Shown here one piece after another: positions 17,158 through 26,158 of a stretch of DNA of 64,000 nt (within the stretch, counting starts at the first letter, position 1; each line of letters begins with the position of its first letter). A model generated the notes under the pieces. It was not told the DNA's origin. It searched no databases and saw only the letters and a program-made list of their open reading frames with translations. Location of the stretch: positions 1 through 64,000 of the forward strand of contig CAIXBB010000045.1 in the NCBI GenBank assembly GCA_903917565.1. Direction: 5' to 3'. A program made the position numbers and the translations under genes. Origin of the DNA: an uncultured cyanobacterium. GTDB lineage: Bacteria > Cyanobacteriota > Cyanobacteriia > PCC-6307 > Cyanobiaceae.

Positions 17158-17601
17158 TCAGAGCAGGGATCCCTGATGCTCCTGGGGCTCCAGCTGCGCT
17201 GGCTCGGCCCGCTCCTCCGCTTCGCCCGCCTTCACTTCCAAGGCCTGCTCGATCACCCGGTCGGTGAGGGCGTCGAAGTAGGCGGCCAGGGTCTGCTGCA
17301 GCTCCTGAAACTCCGGCCAGAGCGTGTCGTTCACGAAGCTGCGGCTCAGCCGCGCCATCACCGTGGTGCGCCGCTGGCCGCGGTAGCGGTAAGGCTGGAT
17401 GGCGTAGCGCCGCAGCAGTGCCACGAACAGATGCCGCGACCACTGGTCGGAGAGGGAGAAGCGGAACTCCACCGGCGGCTCCTCGGCCGCCAGCTGCCGC
17501 AGGCGGGCCTGGATGCGGTCGCGGGCCCGTTCGGCCGCCACCCGCTCGCCGTCCGTGCCCGGCCGCGAGAACAGAGCTTCGATGCGCCGCAGCTTCGCCA
17601 C
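17158..17601 (-). CDS. Conserved hypothetical protein (FRFSLSDQWSRHLFVALLRRY family)
   Basis: 147 residues, GTG start after GGAGGAG. A helical N-terminal part with heptad-like charge (MAKLRRIEALFSRPGTDGERVAAERARD) is followed by the FRFSLSDQWSRHLFVALLRRY block, then YRYRGQRRTTVMARLSRSFV and LWPEFQELQQTL. I have the impression that this block recurs in hypothetical proteins of other bacteria, but I know no activity. No membrane or metal motif. It may be transcribed alone. Confidence 0.65.
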   Translation of the reverse strand: MAKLRRIEALFSRPGTDGERVAAERARDRIQARLRQLAAEEPPVEFRFSLSDQWSRHLFVALLRRYAIQPYRYRGQRRTTVMARLSRSFVNDTLWPEFQELQQTLAAYFDALTDRVIEQALEVKAGEAEERAEPAQLEPQEHQGSLL

Positions 17602-18062
17602 CAGTTGCTCCTCCGGACTGGCTGGCGGCGTGCTGACGGTTCGAGGACCGGACGCGAATCCTCTGGTGGAACCTTCGCCAGTGGATCGCTCGCGGCGTGC
17701 GATTGGGCTCGACTCCCGGCGCTCAGGCTTGCCACCGTAGGCGCCTCAGGGCTGCCGGTACCCCCTTCCGGATTTCCACGGCATGCACCTCCGGCAGCAG
17801 CGGCCAGCCCAGCAGAGTTCCATGGGCCCGATGGGCGGTCATCATGGAGCGCAGGGCCAACGGATCATCGTCTGGGCTGGCCAGCTCCACCACCTGGTCA
17901 GGTCAGAGAGGCGTTGACTCAGCTCATTCGCTCACGTTCGCCTTCGGCATGAGCGAGCGCCGCCACCACAGGCAGGGAAGGACGGGGATCACCCACGCCA
18001 CCAGGGGGCAGGGCGAGAGTGAACATGCGGCGGGGCGGCGCTGTTGCATGGTCCTTCCCCTT
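17602..18062. other. 461-base gap with degraded small reading frames
   Basis: No full gene is supported. Two minus-strand pieces stand out. First, a 41-codon frame (18049 to 17924, starting MQQRRPAACSLS) just after the MACPF-like gene, with GGGGAAGGA before its ATG. Second, an open tail ending at 17723 that reads SMMTAHRAHGTLLGWPLLPE and later RKGVPAALRRLRW. It has no start and looks like the end of a lost gene. Both are uncertain. Confidence 0.35.
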
Positions 18063-19601
18063 TCAGGTCTCCACCGCCGCCTCCAGCGGCTGCCAGATCA
18101 GGGGGCCGAAGCGGGCCACCACGGCCCTCAGGCCATCCAGTTCGCGGCCACTGCGGCCGCTGAAACCCAGCACCACGCTGTCGGCCGGCACCGTCCAGTC
18201 AATCGGGCGGTCACCGGCATCGCCGCCACCGCCGATCCGCTGGCCGTCGCTGCTGGTGAGGAAGAGCCGGTCGACCCTGGTGCCGCTGAGGCCCTCGATG
18301 CGGCGGATCACGACCCCATCTCCCAGCTCCAGGCTGCCCCGATCACCGCCGCCGCCGCCGCCATGGACCTCGGCCTCGAGGGGGTCGCCCTCGCTGTCGT
18401 AGCGCAGCCGGATCTGATCCACCCGCGAGCCGGTGCGCAGACCCACCTCCACCAGCCGCTGCCGCTGGCGGATGGCCTCGGCCCTCCCGGGGAAGGCGAA
18501 GGGGCTGCCTCCCTGGCCTCCCATCAGGAGCTCTTCGCCCAGGGTCACGCTCAGCTCGGGACTGCCCGCGGCCAGGGACGGGAGCTCCGGCGGCTCCAGG
18601 GGAACGGTGGCGGCAGCGGCGTAGGCGGCCCGGCAGGCGTCGATGGCCCCCAGGTCCGCCGTGGCGGCGGCGCGCCGGGCCGGGAGGCTCGGGTCAGGCG
18701 CCACGCCGTAGAGCCGGTAGGTCTCCGCCACCCAGTCGATCTGGTGGATCAGGCCCTCCAGCCGCTCCCGGCGTTCGATCAGTCCTTCGTCAGGGCCTAC
18801 GCCGCTGAACAGCTGCAGGTTGGCGGCCACGGCCCGGAAGGTGGCGCCGAGGGTGGGCACCGTCTCGTAGCCCCTGGTCCGCACCCCGATCAGGGCAGGC
18901 TGGTCCAGGGGGACCCCGGCGAAGTCGCGGGCGAAGGGGATCAGGGAGGCGGCCTCGGCGGGCGGCTGGGCCCGGGTGCCGATCACCTGCACCCGGAAGC
19001 CCATGTTCACCGCGGCACGGCGGGCGACCGTCGTCACGGTCTCCACCAGGGCGGGGTTCAGGGCCAGACCGCCGAGGCCCAGTCCCGCCTCGAACTCCCG
19101 CTCCACCATCCGGGCCTGCTCCCGCGACTGGGCATAGAAGGTGAACACCCCGTGGCACTCACCGCCCACCTCCGCCGCCGCCACGAAGCCATCCCCGTGC
19201 AGGGCCACGAAGGCCTCGAGCTCGGCGTCGCTGGCCGGCACGGTCAGTCCCTCCAGCAGGTGGGTCTGGTCCACCTCCAGCGCTGCGGCCACCTGGCGGG
19301 CCCAGACCACCAGCGAGAGGCTGAAGGTGGTGGTCTTCAGGGAGTCGCGGAACGCCTGCTTGGCGTTCAGAACGCACAGGGGCCCCAGGCTGAACCCCAG
19401 CGACGTTCCGCCTTGCAGCGAATCCAGCAGCTCCACGCTGTTGCGGCAGAGCCTCCAGCCCACGGTGCTGCCACCGCCCGATGGGAGCACCGTCCCGCCC
19501 ACGGCGGCCTCCAGGGGCTCGCCGCTGCCGGCGACACGGTGGCGCCCGCGGAACAGGGCCCCGCGGGCGACCTGCTGCGCCAGCTCCGATGGATCAGCCA
19601 T
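18063..19601 (-). CDS. MACPF-like protein with C-terminal jacalin-like lectin domain
   Basis: 512 residues from the ATG at 19601. The first 330 residues resemble MACPF/stonustoxin-type pore formers. GDGFVAAAEVGGE near residue 140 keeps the spacing of the MACPF signature (G-x-x-[FY]-x6-GG) and is preceded by helical membrane-insertion-like segments. The last 120 residues look like a jacalin-type beta-prism lectin: IRLRYDSEGDPLEAEVHGG, IRRIEGLSGTRVDRLFL and VLGFSGRSGRELDGL. There is no N-terminal signal peptide. Jacalin domains bind sugars, so the combination suggests carbohydrate-targeted membrane attack or a surface lectin. The MACPF assignment is inferred from motif spacing, not a search. 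Confidence 0.65.
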   Translation of the reverse strand: MADPSELAQQVARGALFRGRHRVAGSGEPLEAAVGGTVLPSGGGSTVGWRLCRNSVELLDSLQGGTSLGFSLGPLCVLNAKQAFRDSLKTTTFSLSLVVWARQVAAALEVDQTHLLEGLTVPASDAELEAFVALHGDGFVAAAEVGGECHGVFTFYAQSREQARMVEREFEAGLGLGGLALNPALVETVTTVARRAAVNMGFRVQVIGTRAQPPAEAASLIPFARDFAGVPLDQPALIGVRTRGYETVPTLGATFRAVAANLQLFSGVGPDEGLIERRERLEGLIHQIDWVAETYRLYGVAPDPSLPARRAAATADLGAIDACRAAYAAAATVPLEPPELPSLAAGSPELSVTLGEELLMGGQGGSPFAFPGRAEAIRQRQRLVEVGLRTGSRVDQIRLRYDSEGDPLEAEVHGGGGGGDRGSLELGDGVVIRRIEGLSGTRVDRLFLTSSDGQRIGGGGDAGDRPIDWTVPADSVVLGFSGRSGRELDGLRAVVARFGPLIWQPLEAAVET

Positions 19602-19654
19602 GGCGCCACGGGCAGGGGGGCCCAAGCGTAGGCAGGGTCGATACGGTGGCCTCC

Positions 19655-20425
19655 ATGGACCCGCTCTGGCTGCCGGATCACCTGCTGTTCTGGCTTCGCT
19701 CCCCGGCCGGGGCCGTGGCCTTCGTGCCCCTCTATGCCCTGTGGGTCACCCTGCTGCTGCCGGGGGTGTGGGCCTCGATGCTGGCCGGGGTTCTCTATGG
19801 CCCTCTCTGGGGCAGCGTGCTGGTGTTCGCCGGGGCCTGCCTGGGGGCCCAGGCGGTGTTCCTGCTGGGGCGCAGCCGCTGGCGGGGCTGGGCCCGCCGC
19901 CGTCTGGCGGGTGCGCCGCGGCTGCTGGCGGTGGAGCGGGCTGTTTGCCGCCAGGGGCTGACCCTGGTGCTGCTCACCCGACTCTCGCCGGCCTTCCCCT
20001 TCAGCCTGCTCAACCTGGCCTACGGCCTCAGCGAGGTGAGCCAGCGGGATTATGCGATCGGCCTGATCGGCATCCTCCCCGGCACCGTCCTTTTCTGCGC
20101 CCTGGGGGCGGCGGCCGGCGATCCCAGGCGTTTTTCGGCGCTGCTGGCCGGTCCGGCCGATGGCGTCACCTGGGCTCTGCGGCTGCTGGGGGTGGCCGCC
20201 ACCCTGGCGGTGGTGCTGCTCGTGGGCCGCCAGGTGCGCCTGGCCCTGGAGGAACGCGGGGTAGCCTCCCACGTTGCGATGCAGGCCAGCGATGCTGACG
20301 GCCGAGACTCCCCCCAGCCCCAGCCCCAGCCCCAGCCCCAGCGTCTGCGCCTGCCCCAACTGCGGCGGCGGAAGCCTCACCCTGGTGCGACGGGTGCGGG
20401 TGAGCAAGGCCCAGGTGGAGGCTGA
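19655..20425 (+). CDS. VTT-domain (TVP38/TMEM64, DedA-like) membrane protein
   Basis: 256 residues with five or six hydrophobic segments. Family blocks are present: LLPGVWASMLAGVLYGPLWG near residue 40, LLTRLSPAFPFSLLNLAYGL near 110 and IGILPGTVLFCALGA near 142. These proteins are linked to lipid flipping or envelope stability. The last 45 codons (from about 20290) overlap the methyltransferase start and contain a QPQPQPQPQ run encoded by a CCCCAG repeat. That tail is probably dispensable. Confidence 0.82.
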   Translation: MDPLWLPDHLLFWLRSPAGAVAFVPLYALWVTLLLPGVWASMLAGVLYGPLWGSVLVFAGACLGAQAVFLLGRSRWRGWARRRLAGAPRLLAVERAVCRQGLTLVLLTRLSPAFPFSLLNLAYGLSEVSQRDYAIGLIGILPGTVLFCALGAAAGDPRRFSALLAGPADGVTWALRLLGVAATLAVVLLVGRQVRLALEERGVASHVAMQASDADGRDSPQPQPQPQPQRLRLPQLRRRKPHPGATGAGEQGPGGG

Positions 20426-21209
20426 ACTCGCCCATTGCAGCACCTGCGACTTCCTCTTCCTGGCCGATCCCACCTGGCTGGACGTGGCCTACGAGGAGTC
20501 CTTCTATGGCGACACGGGCTACGTCGACCGCAACCTGCATGCCTCGCGGCTGCTGCGACTGCTGCTGGTGATCGGCCGCCTGGGTCGCTTCGGCGCCAGC
20601 GAGCCGGGCTGCGATCTGGGCACTGGCCTGGGCATGCTGCCGCGCCTGCTGCGCGATCACGGCTTCGATTTCCACGGCACCGACGCCTATGCGGCCATGG
20701 AACTGATCCGCCCCTTCTGCGACCCTCCGGGCGATGGGCCCATCGGCTGCAAGACCGCCTTCGAGGTGATCGAGCACGTGCCGAGCACCCCCGAGTTCCT
20801 GCGCCACGAGGTGGGCCCCACGCCCCTGTTCGTCTTCTCCATCCTGATGCGCCAGGGGGGTGAGATCCCAGGGCCTGACTGGTGGTACTACGCCTTCGGC
20901 AACGGCCAGCACATCAGCTTCCACAGCCGCCGCAGCTTCGAGGTGGCGATGGGGCGGGCGGGGATGGATCCGGCCTGGCTGGTCTGCATCGACGGGCCGG
21001 TGCACCGCCGCGCTCTGCATCTGATCGCCCCGCAGGCTCGCTGGCGACGGGCCTTCCGCGTCGCCGGCGCTCTGGTGAACCGTGGCCTCGATGGGCTGCT
21101 GCTGCCGTGGCTGGAGCCCCTGGTGGGGTTGCGTCCCCGCATCATCCCCGACCATTACGCGGCCATGGAGCGGCTCAGATCTTCCGCAGAGCGTCAGCCT
21201 TGTCCTTGA
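20292..21209 (+). CDS. SAM-dependent methyltransferase with N-terminal zinc finger
   Basis: 305 residues. A Pro-Ser repeat (PSPSPSPSPS) follows the start, then a four-cysteine knuckle (CPNCGG and CSTCDF). Class I methyltransferase motif I is CDLGTGLGMLP near residue 113, with motif II FHGTDAY and VIEHVPSTPEF. The architecture matches zinc-binding C- or N-methyltransferases acting on sugars or small acids. Its 5' end overlaps the VTT gene by 134 bases and its 3' end overlaps the convergent HlyD gene by 35 bases. Confidence 0.78.
   Translation: MLTAETPPSPSPSPSPSVCACPNCGGGSLTLVRRVRVSKAQVEAELAHCSTCDFLFLADPTWLDVAYEESFYGDTGYVDRNLHASRLLRLLLVIGRLGRFGASEPGCDLGTGLGMLPRLLRDHGFDFHGTDAYAAMELIRPFCDPPGDGPIGCKTAFEVIEHVPSTPEFLRHEVGPTPLFVFSILMRQGGEIPGPDWWYYAFGNGQHISFHSRRSFEVAMGRAGMDPAWLVCIDGPVHRRALHLIAPQARWRRAFRVAGALVNRGLDGLLLPWLEPLVGLRPRIIPDHYAAMERLRSSAERQPCP
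20312..20341 (+). repeat. Five tandem CCCCAG hexamers used in two reading frames
   Basis: The repeat encodes alternating Pro-Ser in the methyltransferase frame and Gln-Pro in the overlapping VTT frame. Because the unit is six bases, copy-number changes would lengthen both proteins by two residues without breaking either frame. Confidence 0.9.
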
Positions 21210-22335
21210 AGTCGCTCAGCAGCAGCTGCAGGTACGTGACCTTGCGCAATTTGACGTTGGCGGTGAGGGACATGCCCACCTGCAGCGGCAGCACCTTGCC
21301 GCTCTTGAGCTTCAGCTGCTGGGAGTTGAGCCGGATGTCCACCGGAAAGCGGTAGAAGTTCTTCATCTGGTCCGGGGGCAGGGCGTCGGAGCCGATGCGC
21401 CGGACGGTGCCCTGCAGCACCCCGAAGTCCGTGGCGGGGAACGAATCGATGCTGATGTCGGCCTGCTTTCCCGCCGTGACGAAACCGATTTCCCGGCTGG
21501 GGACCTCCACCCGTGCCTCCAGCTTGTCGAAGGGCACCACCTTCATCACCGGCTCGCTGGTCTGGGCCACGAAGCCACGGGATTTCGGCTTGAGCTCGAA
21601 CACCACGCCCGCCTCCGGGGAGCGGATGACCTGGTAGCGGATGTTGACGTTGAGCTCGGTCAGTTTGCTGAGCAGGTCGGCCAGTTCGCTCTGGATTTCG
21701 CGGATGCCCTGCTGCAGGATCGCCTGCTGGCGCAGCCGGTCCACCTGGCCCTCCTGGAGCTTGCCCTCCACCTCCTGGACCTTGTTGCGCTGGGAGAGGT
21801 ACTGGAGTTCGGCGGTGGCGCCCTCCTTGTTGAGGGTCTCGAGGCGGCCGAGCACGTCCTTCTCCAGCACCAGGCTCTGGCGCAGCACCAGCTGCTCGGT
21901 GTCATTGAACTGGAGGTAGCGCTCGAGCTCCACCTGCTTGAGCCGCAGTTGCTGCTGCTTGTACCGGATCGTCTGCTCCATGCTGCCCTGGCGGTCGAGG
22001 GTGGTCTCGGTGTCGAGGCGCAGCAGCACCTGTCCCTTCTTGACGCGTTCACCCTCCTTCACCATCACCTGCTCCACCACGCCGCCCACCGGCATCTGGA
22101 TGTCCTTCACCACTCCCAGGGGCTCCAGCTTGCCCGGGGCGGTGACAATCTCCTCGGTCTGGGCGAAGGCCAGCCAGCCGAGCCCGAACAGGGTCACCCC
22201 CATCAGGGTCCAGGTGATCGAGCGGGCCCAGAAGCGTGACTGCTGCAGCACCACATCGTCACTGTCGGTGTGGATGCTGCGCTCGAGGCTGTTCTGGGCA
22301 CGGCGGAACAGGCCCGCCGGGGTGGGGGGAGCCAT
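21175..22335 (-). CDS. HlyD-family membrane fusion protein of a type I export system
   Basis: 386 residues. One membrane helix (ITWTLMGVTLFGLGWLAF, about 37-55) follows a short cytosolic N-terminus. A biotinyl-lipoyl-like half motif comes next (APGKLEPLGVVKDIQMPVGG), then a long periplasmic coiled coil (about residues 110-250) and a beta-barrel end with VGMSLTANVKLRK. It would join the ABC exporter to a TolC-type outer-membrane channel. The ATG shares one base with the exporter's stop (TGATG), so both are coupled. It is the last gene of the operon. Confidence 0.9.
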   Translation of the reverse strand: MAPPTPAGLFRRAQNSLERSIHTDSDDVVLQQSRFWARSITWTLMGVTLFGLGWLAFAQTEEIVTAPGKLEPLGVVKDIQMPVGGVVEQVMVKEGERVKKGQVLLRLDTETTLDRQGSMEQTIRYKQQQLRLKQVELERYLQFNDTEQLVLRQSLVLEKDVLGRLETLNKEGATAELQYLSQRNKVQEVEGKLQEGQVDRLRQQAILQQGIREIQSELADLLSKLTELNVNIRYQVIRSPEAGVVFELKPKSRGFVAQTSEPVMKVVPFDKLEARVEVPSREIGFVTAGKQADISIDSFPATDFGVLQGTVRRIGSDALPPDQMKNFYRFPVDIRLNSQQLKLKSGKVLPLQVGMSLTANVKLRKVTYLQLLLSDFKDKADALRKI

Positions 22336-25281
22336 CAGCCCGACTCCTGTTGGCGATAGAGCGCGAAGTAGCGTCCCTTCATGGCCATCAGTTCCTCATG
22401 GGTGCCGGTCTCCACGATGGCCCCCTGGTGCATCATCACGATCAGATCGGCCCGGCGGATGGTGGAGAGGCGGTGGGTGATGAAGAACACGGTGCTCTGG
22501 CTCATCGCCTCCCGCAGGTTGTCGCACACCTGGCGTTCGGTGTCGTAATCGAGGGCGCTGGTGGCTTCGTCCATCACCAGCAGCTGGGGTTGGCTCAGCA
22601 GGGTGCGGGCGATGGCGATGCGTTGGCGCTGGCCGCCGGAGAGGGAGGCGCCCCGCTCGCCCAGGGTGGTGCTGTAGCCGGCGGAAAGCTCCATGATGAA
22701 GCCATGGGCGCCGGCGATCCGGGCGGCCTCGACGATGGCGTCGCTGGGGGCCTCCGGGTTGGTCAGGGCGATGTTCTCACTGATGGTGCCCGAGAAGAGC
22801 AGGGGATCCTGGGGCACGATGCCGATCTGGCGCCGCAGGGAATACAGCTCCACCTTGTCGATGTCGTAGCCGTCCACGAGGATGCGGCCCTTCGTGGGGG
22901 AATAGAGGCGTGGCAGGAGCTTCATCAGGGTGCTCTTGCCGCTGCCGCTCTGGCCCACGATCCCTGTGAAGGTGCCTGGGGGAACGTACAGGCTCACGTT
23001 GCTGAGGACCTCCGGTCCAGCTGGGTTGAAGCGGAAGCTGAGGTTCTCGAACACCACATCACCCTTCACAGGCGGCAGGGGGATGTGGCTGCGGTCGGCT
23101 TCGCTCGATTCCTCCGGGGTGTCCACCACGTCGGCGAGGCGCTCGAACGAGACCCGCAGCTCCTGGATGTTCTGCCAGATGGAGGAGAGACGCAGCAGGG
23201 GCTGGGTGACATAGCCACTGATGATCCGGAAGGCGATCAGCTGGCCCAGGCTGAGCTCCCCCTTGAGCACCATGGTGGCCCCCACCCAGAGCACCAGCAG
23301 CTGGGAGAGCTTCTGGAGCACCGAGCTGGTCTCGTTGAGGAAGGTGCCGGTGATGGTCTTCTCGAAGGTGCGGGAGATGTATCTGGCGTAGAGCTCCTGC
23401 CATTTCCAACGGCTCACCATCTCCACGTTCTGGGCCTTCACCGTCTGGATGCCGGTGAGCACCTCCACCAGGTGGCTCTGGGTGCGGGCGTTCTCCTCTG
23501 CCGCCTGGCGGTACTGGCGCCGGAACAGGGGAGCCCCCAGCAGGGTGAGACCCACCTGGATGGGCAGCACCGCCAGGGCGATGATCGTGAGCAGCCAGCT
23601 GTAGATCGCCATCACGATGATGTAGATCACCGAGAAGGCTGCATCCAGCAGGGTGATCAGGGCCTGGCCTGTGAGGAAGTTGCGGATCTTCTCCAGCTCG
23701 GCGATGCGGGTGCCCAGCTCCCCGACCGGGCGCTTGTCGAAGTAGCCGAGCGGCAGCCGCAGCAGGTGATCGATCACCTCAGCGCCGAGGCGCAGGTCGA
23801 TGCGATTGGTGGTGTCCGTGAACAGGAAGGTGCGGAGGGATCCGATCACCCCCTCCATCAGGGTGACCACCACCAGGGCCATGCCCAGGATCTGCAGCGT
23901 GTCGAGGCTGCGCTGGGAGATCACCTTGTCGATGATCACCTGAATCAGCAGGGGGTTGGCCAGGCTGAACAGCTGCACCACGAAGGAGGCCAGCAGAACC
24001 TGGAGCAACATGCCCCGGTAGCGCTTCAGGGCTGGCCAGAACCAGCCCGGGCCGAAGGTCTGCTCCGGGGTGTCGATGCTGCGCTCCAGCAGCAGCAGCT
24101 CCAGACCCTCCGGATAGTGCTCGGCGATCTGGGCCGGGCTCAGCTGCACCCAGCCCTCCGCCGGGGAGGCCAGACGCAGGCCGGCGGCGTTGCTGGCCGT
24201 GGCAATCGCGAAGCCCTGCTTCCAGGGCACCAGGCAGGGGGTGATCAGCCGGGTGGCGGAGGCCGCGGGCACCTTGGCGCCGGTGACCAGCAGGCCGAGC
24301 ATGGCGGCGATCTGGCCGCAGAGCTGCAGATCCGGCGGCTGGCCGCGCCGCATCTTGTCGCGCAGGATCTTGTCCACCGCGTCGCGGCGGTAGGGGAGCT
24401 CCAGCAGCTTGCCGAGCATCTGGAAGCAGGCCAGGGTCTCCTCGAGAGGGCCGTTGCCCCGCACCAGGGTGAGGTGGCGGTCGGCCCTGTCCTGGCCCAG
24501 ATCGAGGCTGCTGGGCTGGGTCTGGCCGCCGGCTGCCGCCTCGATCGGCACGGTCGGGTCGCCCGACTGGGTGGTGTCCGAGGGGGAGGGAGCTGGCTCC
24601 GCTTCTGCAGGGGCGAGCGCCAGCAGCCGCAGGGGCAGGGGGGGGGCGGGGCTGGGGCAGCGGTTTTGTCGCCGCCAGCACGGAGCCGATGGCCAGGTCG
24701 GGGACGTTGGCGCTGGCCAGGAGCAGTTCCTCTCCGTCCTGCAGGCCGATGGACCCTGCGGCGCTCGGCACCACGCCCCGTGCCCGCAGGCGCAGGCGCT
24801 CGATCTTCTCGCGCCAGAGGGACGGATCAAAGCGGCCCGCCGCGGCCCCTTCCCGTTGCAGCAGCAGCTGATGCAGTTCCGCCGTCCAGAGGTGGCGGCC
24901 ACACCACTGACGCAGGCCGTCCTCGGCCAGCAGCAGTTCGAGCACCAGGGTGTCCGGAACCGCCGTGGCCAGGAGGTCGGAGGCGGCGCTCACCGGCTCG
25001 ATTCCCTCGGCCCGCAACAGCGAAACCAGCCCCACGATGGCGCCGGGCCCCAGCCGTTCAAGGGTGAAGGGCCGGCCGTCCCGTTCCCCCAGCAGCCGCG
25101 CATCACCGTCGTGCAGCACCAGCACGCGGTTGCCGATGCTGCCGGCACTGCTCAGGTCCTCGCCGACGTGGAACCGGCACGGGCTGCCTTCCGCCAGCAG
25201 CCTCTCCCGGGCGGCGGCGGAGAGGCCATCGAAGGGCGGCAGGGTGAGCCAGTCGGTGCGTCCAGGGACTGTGGAGGTCAT
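22335..25281 (-). CDS. ABC exporter with N-terminal cyclic-nucleotide-like domain and degenerate C39 domain; apparent frameshift
   Basis: The gene reads in two frames joined near 24640. The first part, from ATG 25281, is a cyclic-nucleotide-binding-like domain (ILVLHDGDARLLGERDG-type strands, LERLGPGAIVG). The second has a C39-like region (LEETLACFQMLGKLLELPY) with Glu where the catalytic Cys would be. A six-helix exporter domain follows, then an ATPase with Walker A GQSGSGKST, signature LSGGQRQR and Walker B LLVMDEATSAL. A run of nine C on the coding strand (24638-24646) lies at the junction; one base fewer restores a single frame of about 980 codons. It is coupled to the PPIase gene upstream and HlyD downstream, so it exports a protein or peptide without cleaving a leader. 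Confidence 0.82.
24638..24646 (-). repeat. C9 homopolymer at the ABC exporter frameshift
   Basis: Nine consecutive G on the plus strand (C on the coding strand). The upstream and downstream homologous frames differ by one extra base across this point. Slippage during replication or a sequencing/assembly error are both plausible. Confidence 0.85.
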
Positions 25282-26087
25282 CGCCCCTGCCCCGGCCGCA
25301 GCTGCAGGGCGACTTCCTGGTCCACCCACTCCTCAAACAGCTCCCGGGCCATCCGCTTCTGCATGTCGTCGTCAAAGCTGGCCGAGCGGAGCGTTTCCAG
25401 CCGCACCACCAACCACCAGCGATCGATGCGCAGGGGGGGATGGAGCTGGCCCGGGCGACTGGTGCGCAGCAGTTCGGCCAGGGACGGATGGGCCTGCAGC
25501 AACGGCACCGGTCCCACCACCCCCCGGGTGGAGCGCTCGGGCCCACTGGCATAGGAGGCCGCCAGCTTGGCGAAGTCGGCTTCCCCTTCAGCGATGCGCA
25601 GGTAGAGCTCGCGGGCCAGGGCTCCGTCCTCCACCCGCAGCAGGCTGTAGATCACCTGATCCAGCTGGTTCTTGCGGGCCAGGTAGCGCTGCTCGGCCCG
25701 GTGCAGGAAATGCTCCTGGCAGTGGTGCTCGATCCTGGATTGCAGCTCCGCCTGCCAGAACACATCGGCTTCCGTGAGTTCGTGCCTCTGCAGGTGGTTC
25801 TTGAGGTCGTCGGCGGAGCGGAAGCCGTGGCTGGATCCCCAGGCCTGCTGCGCCTTCTGGCGCTCCTCCTCCCCCAGGGTCACCCCCGCCACGGCCGTGG
25901 CGATCACCGACTGGCGCAGCAGGGGAAGCAACAGCTGGTGGCGGGCCAACTGGCGGCGCAGCGCTTCGGGAATCTCAGGCAGCGGCTCCACCTCCATCAA
26001 CATCGGTGGCCCGGAGGGGCGCACGGGCGGATCGAGGCTGATGTCGTGGTCCAAGGTGCGGGCTGAGGCCACAGGGTCGGCAGTCAC
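25278..26087 (-). CDS. SurA/parvulin-like peptidylprolyl isomerase in an export operon
   Basis: 269 residues, GTG start (an internal ATG at 26003 is an alternative). A helical SurA-type N-terminal region (LRRQLARHQLLLPLLRQSVI, DVFWQAELQSRIEHHCQEHF) leads to a parvulin domain with ARELYLRIAEGEADFAKLAASYASG and LLRTSRPGQLHPPLRIDRWWLVVRLE. There is no signal peptide, so it probably works in the cytosol on the cargo before export. The stop overlaps the exporter start by ATGA. This PPIase-exporter-HlyD triad is a recurring cyanobacterial type I secretion arrangement (from memory). No cargo gene is visible nearby. Confidence 0.8.
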   Translation of the reverse strand: MTADPVASARTLDHDISLDPPVRPSGPPMLMEVEPLPEIPEALRRQLARHQLLLPLLRQSVIATAVAGVTLGEEERQKAQQAWGSSHGFRSADDLKNHLQRHELTEADVFWQAELQSRIEHHCQEHFLHRAEQRYLARKNQLDQVIYSLLRVEDGALARELYLRIAEGEADFAKLAASYASGPERSTRGVVGPVPLLQAHPSLAELLRTSRPGQLHPPLRIDRWWLVVRLETLRSASFDDDMQKRMARELFEEWVDQEVALQLRPGQGR

Positions 26088-26158
26088 GGGGGCATTCTGG
26101 GGCTGAACTGGCGAATCAACCGGTATCGGTTGCCGATGGCGCAGCGTCCGCCCGCAGC

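Noticed and set aside
20312-20341. Tandem repeat as a CRISPR-like or regulatory array
   Set aside because: Units are only six bases with no spacers and lie inside coding sequence.
22236-25067. 943-codon plus-strand frame opposite the ABC exporter
   Set aside because: Shadow of the exporter and HlyD genes; the minus strand carries Walker and signature motifs.
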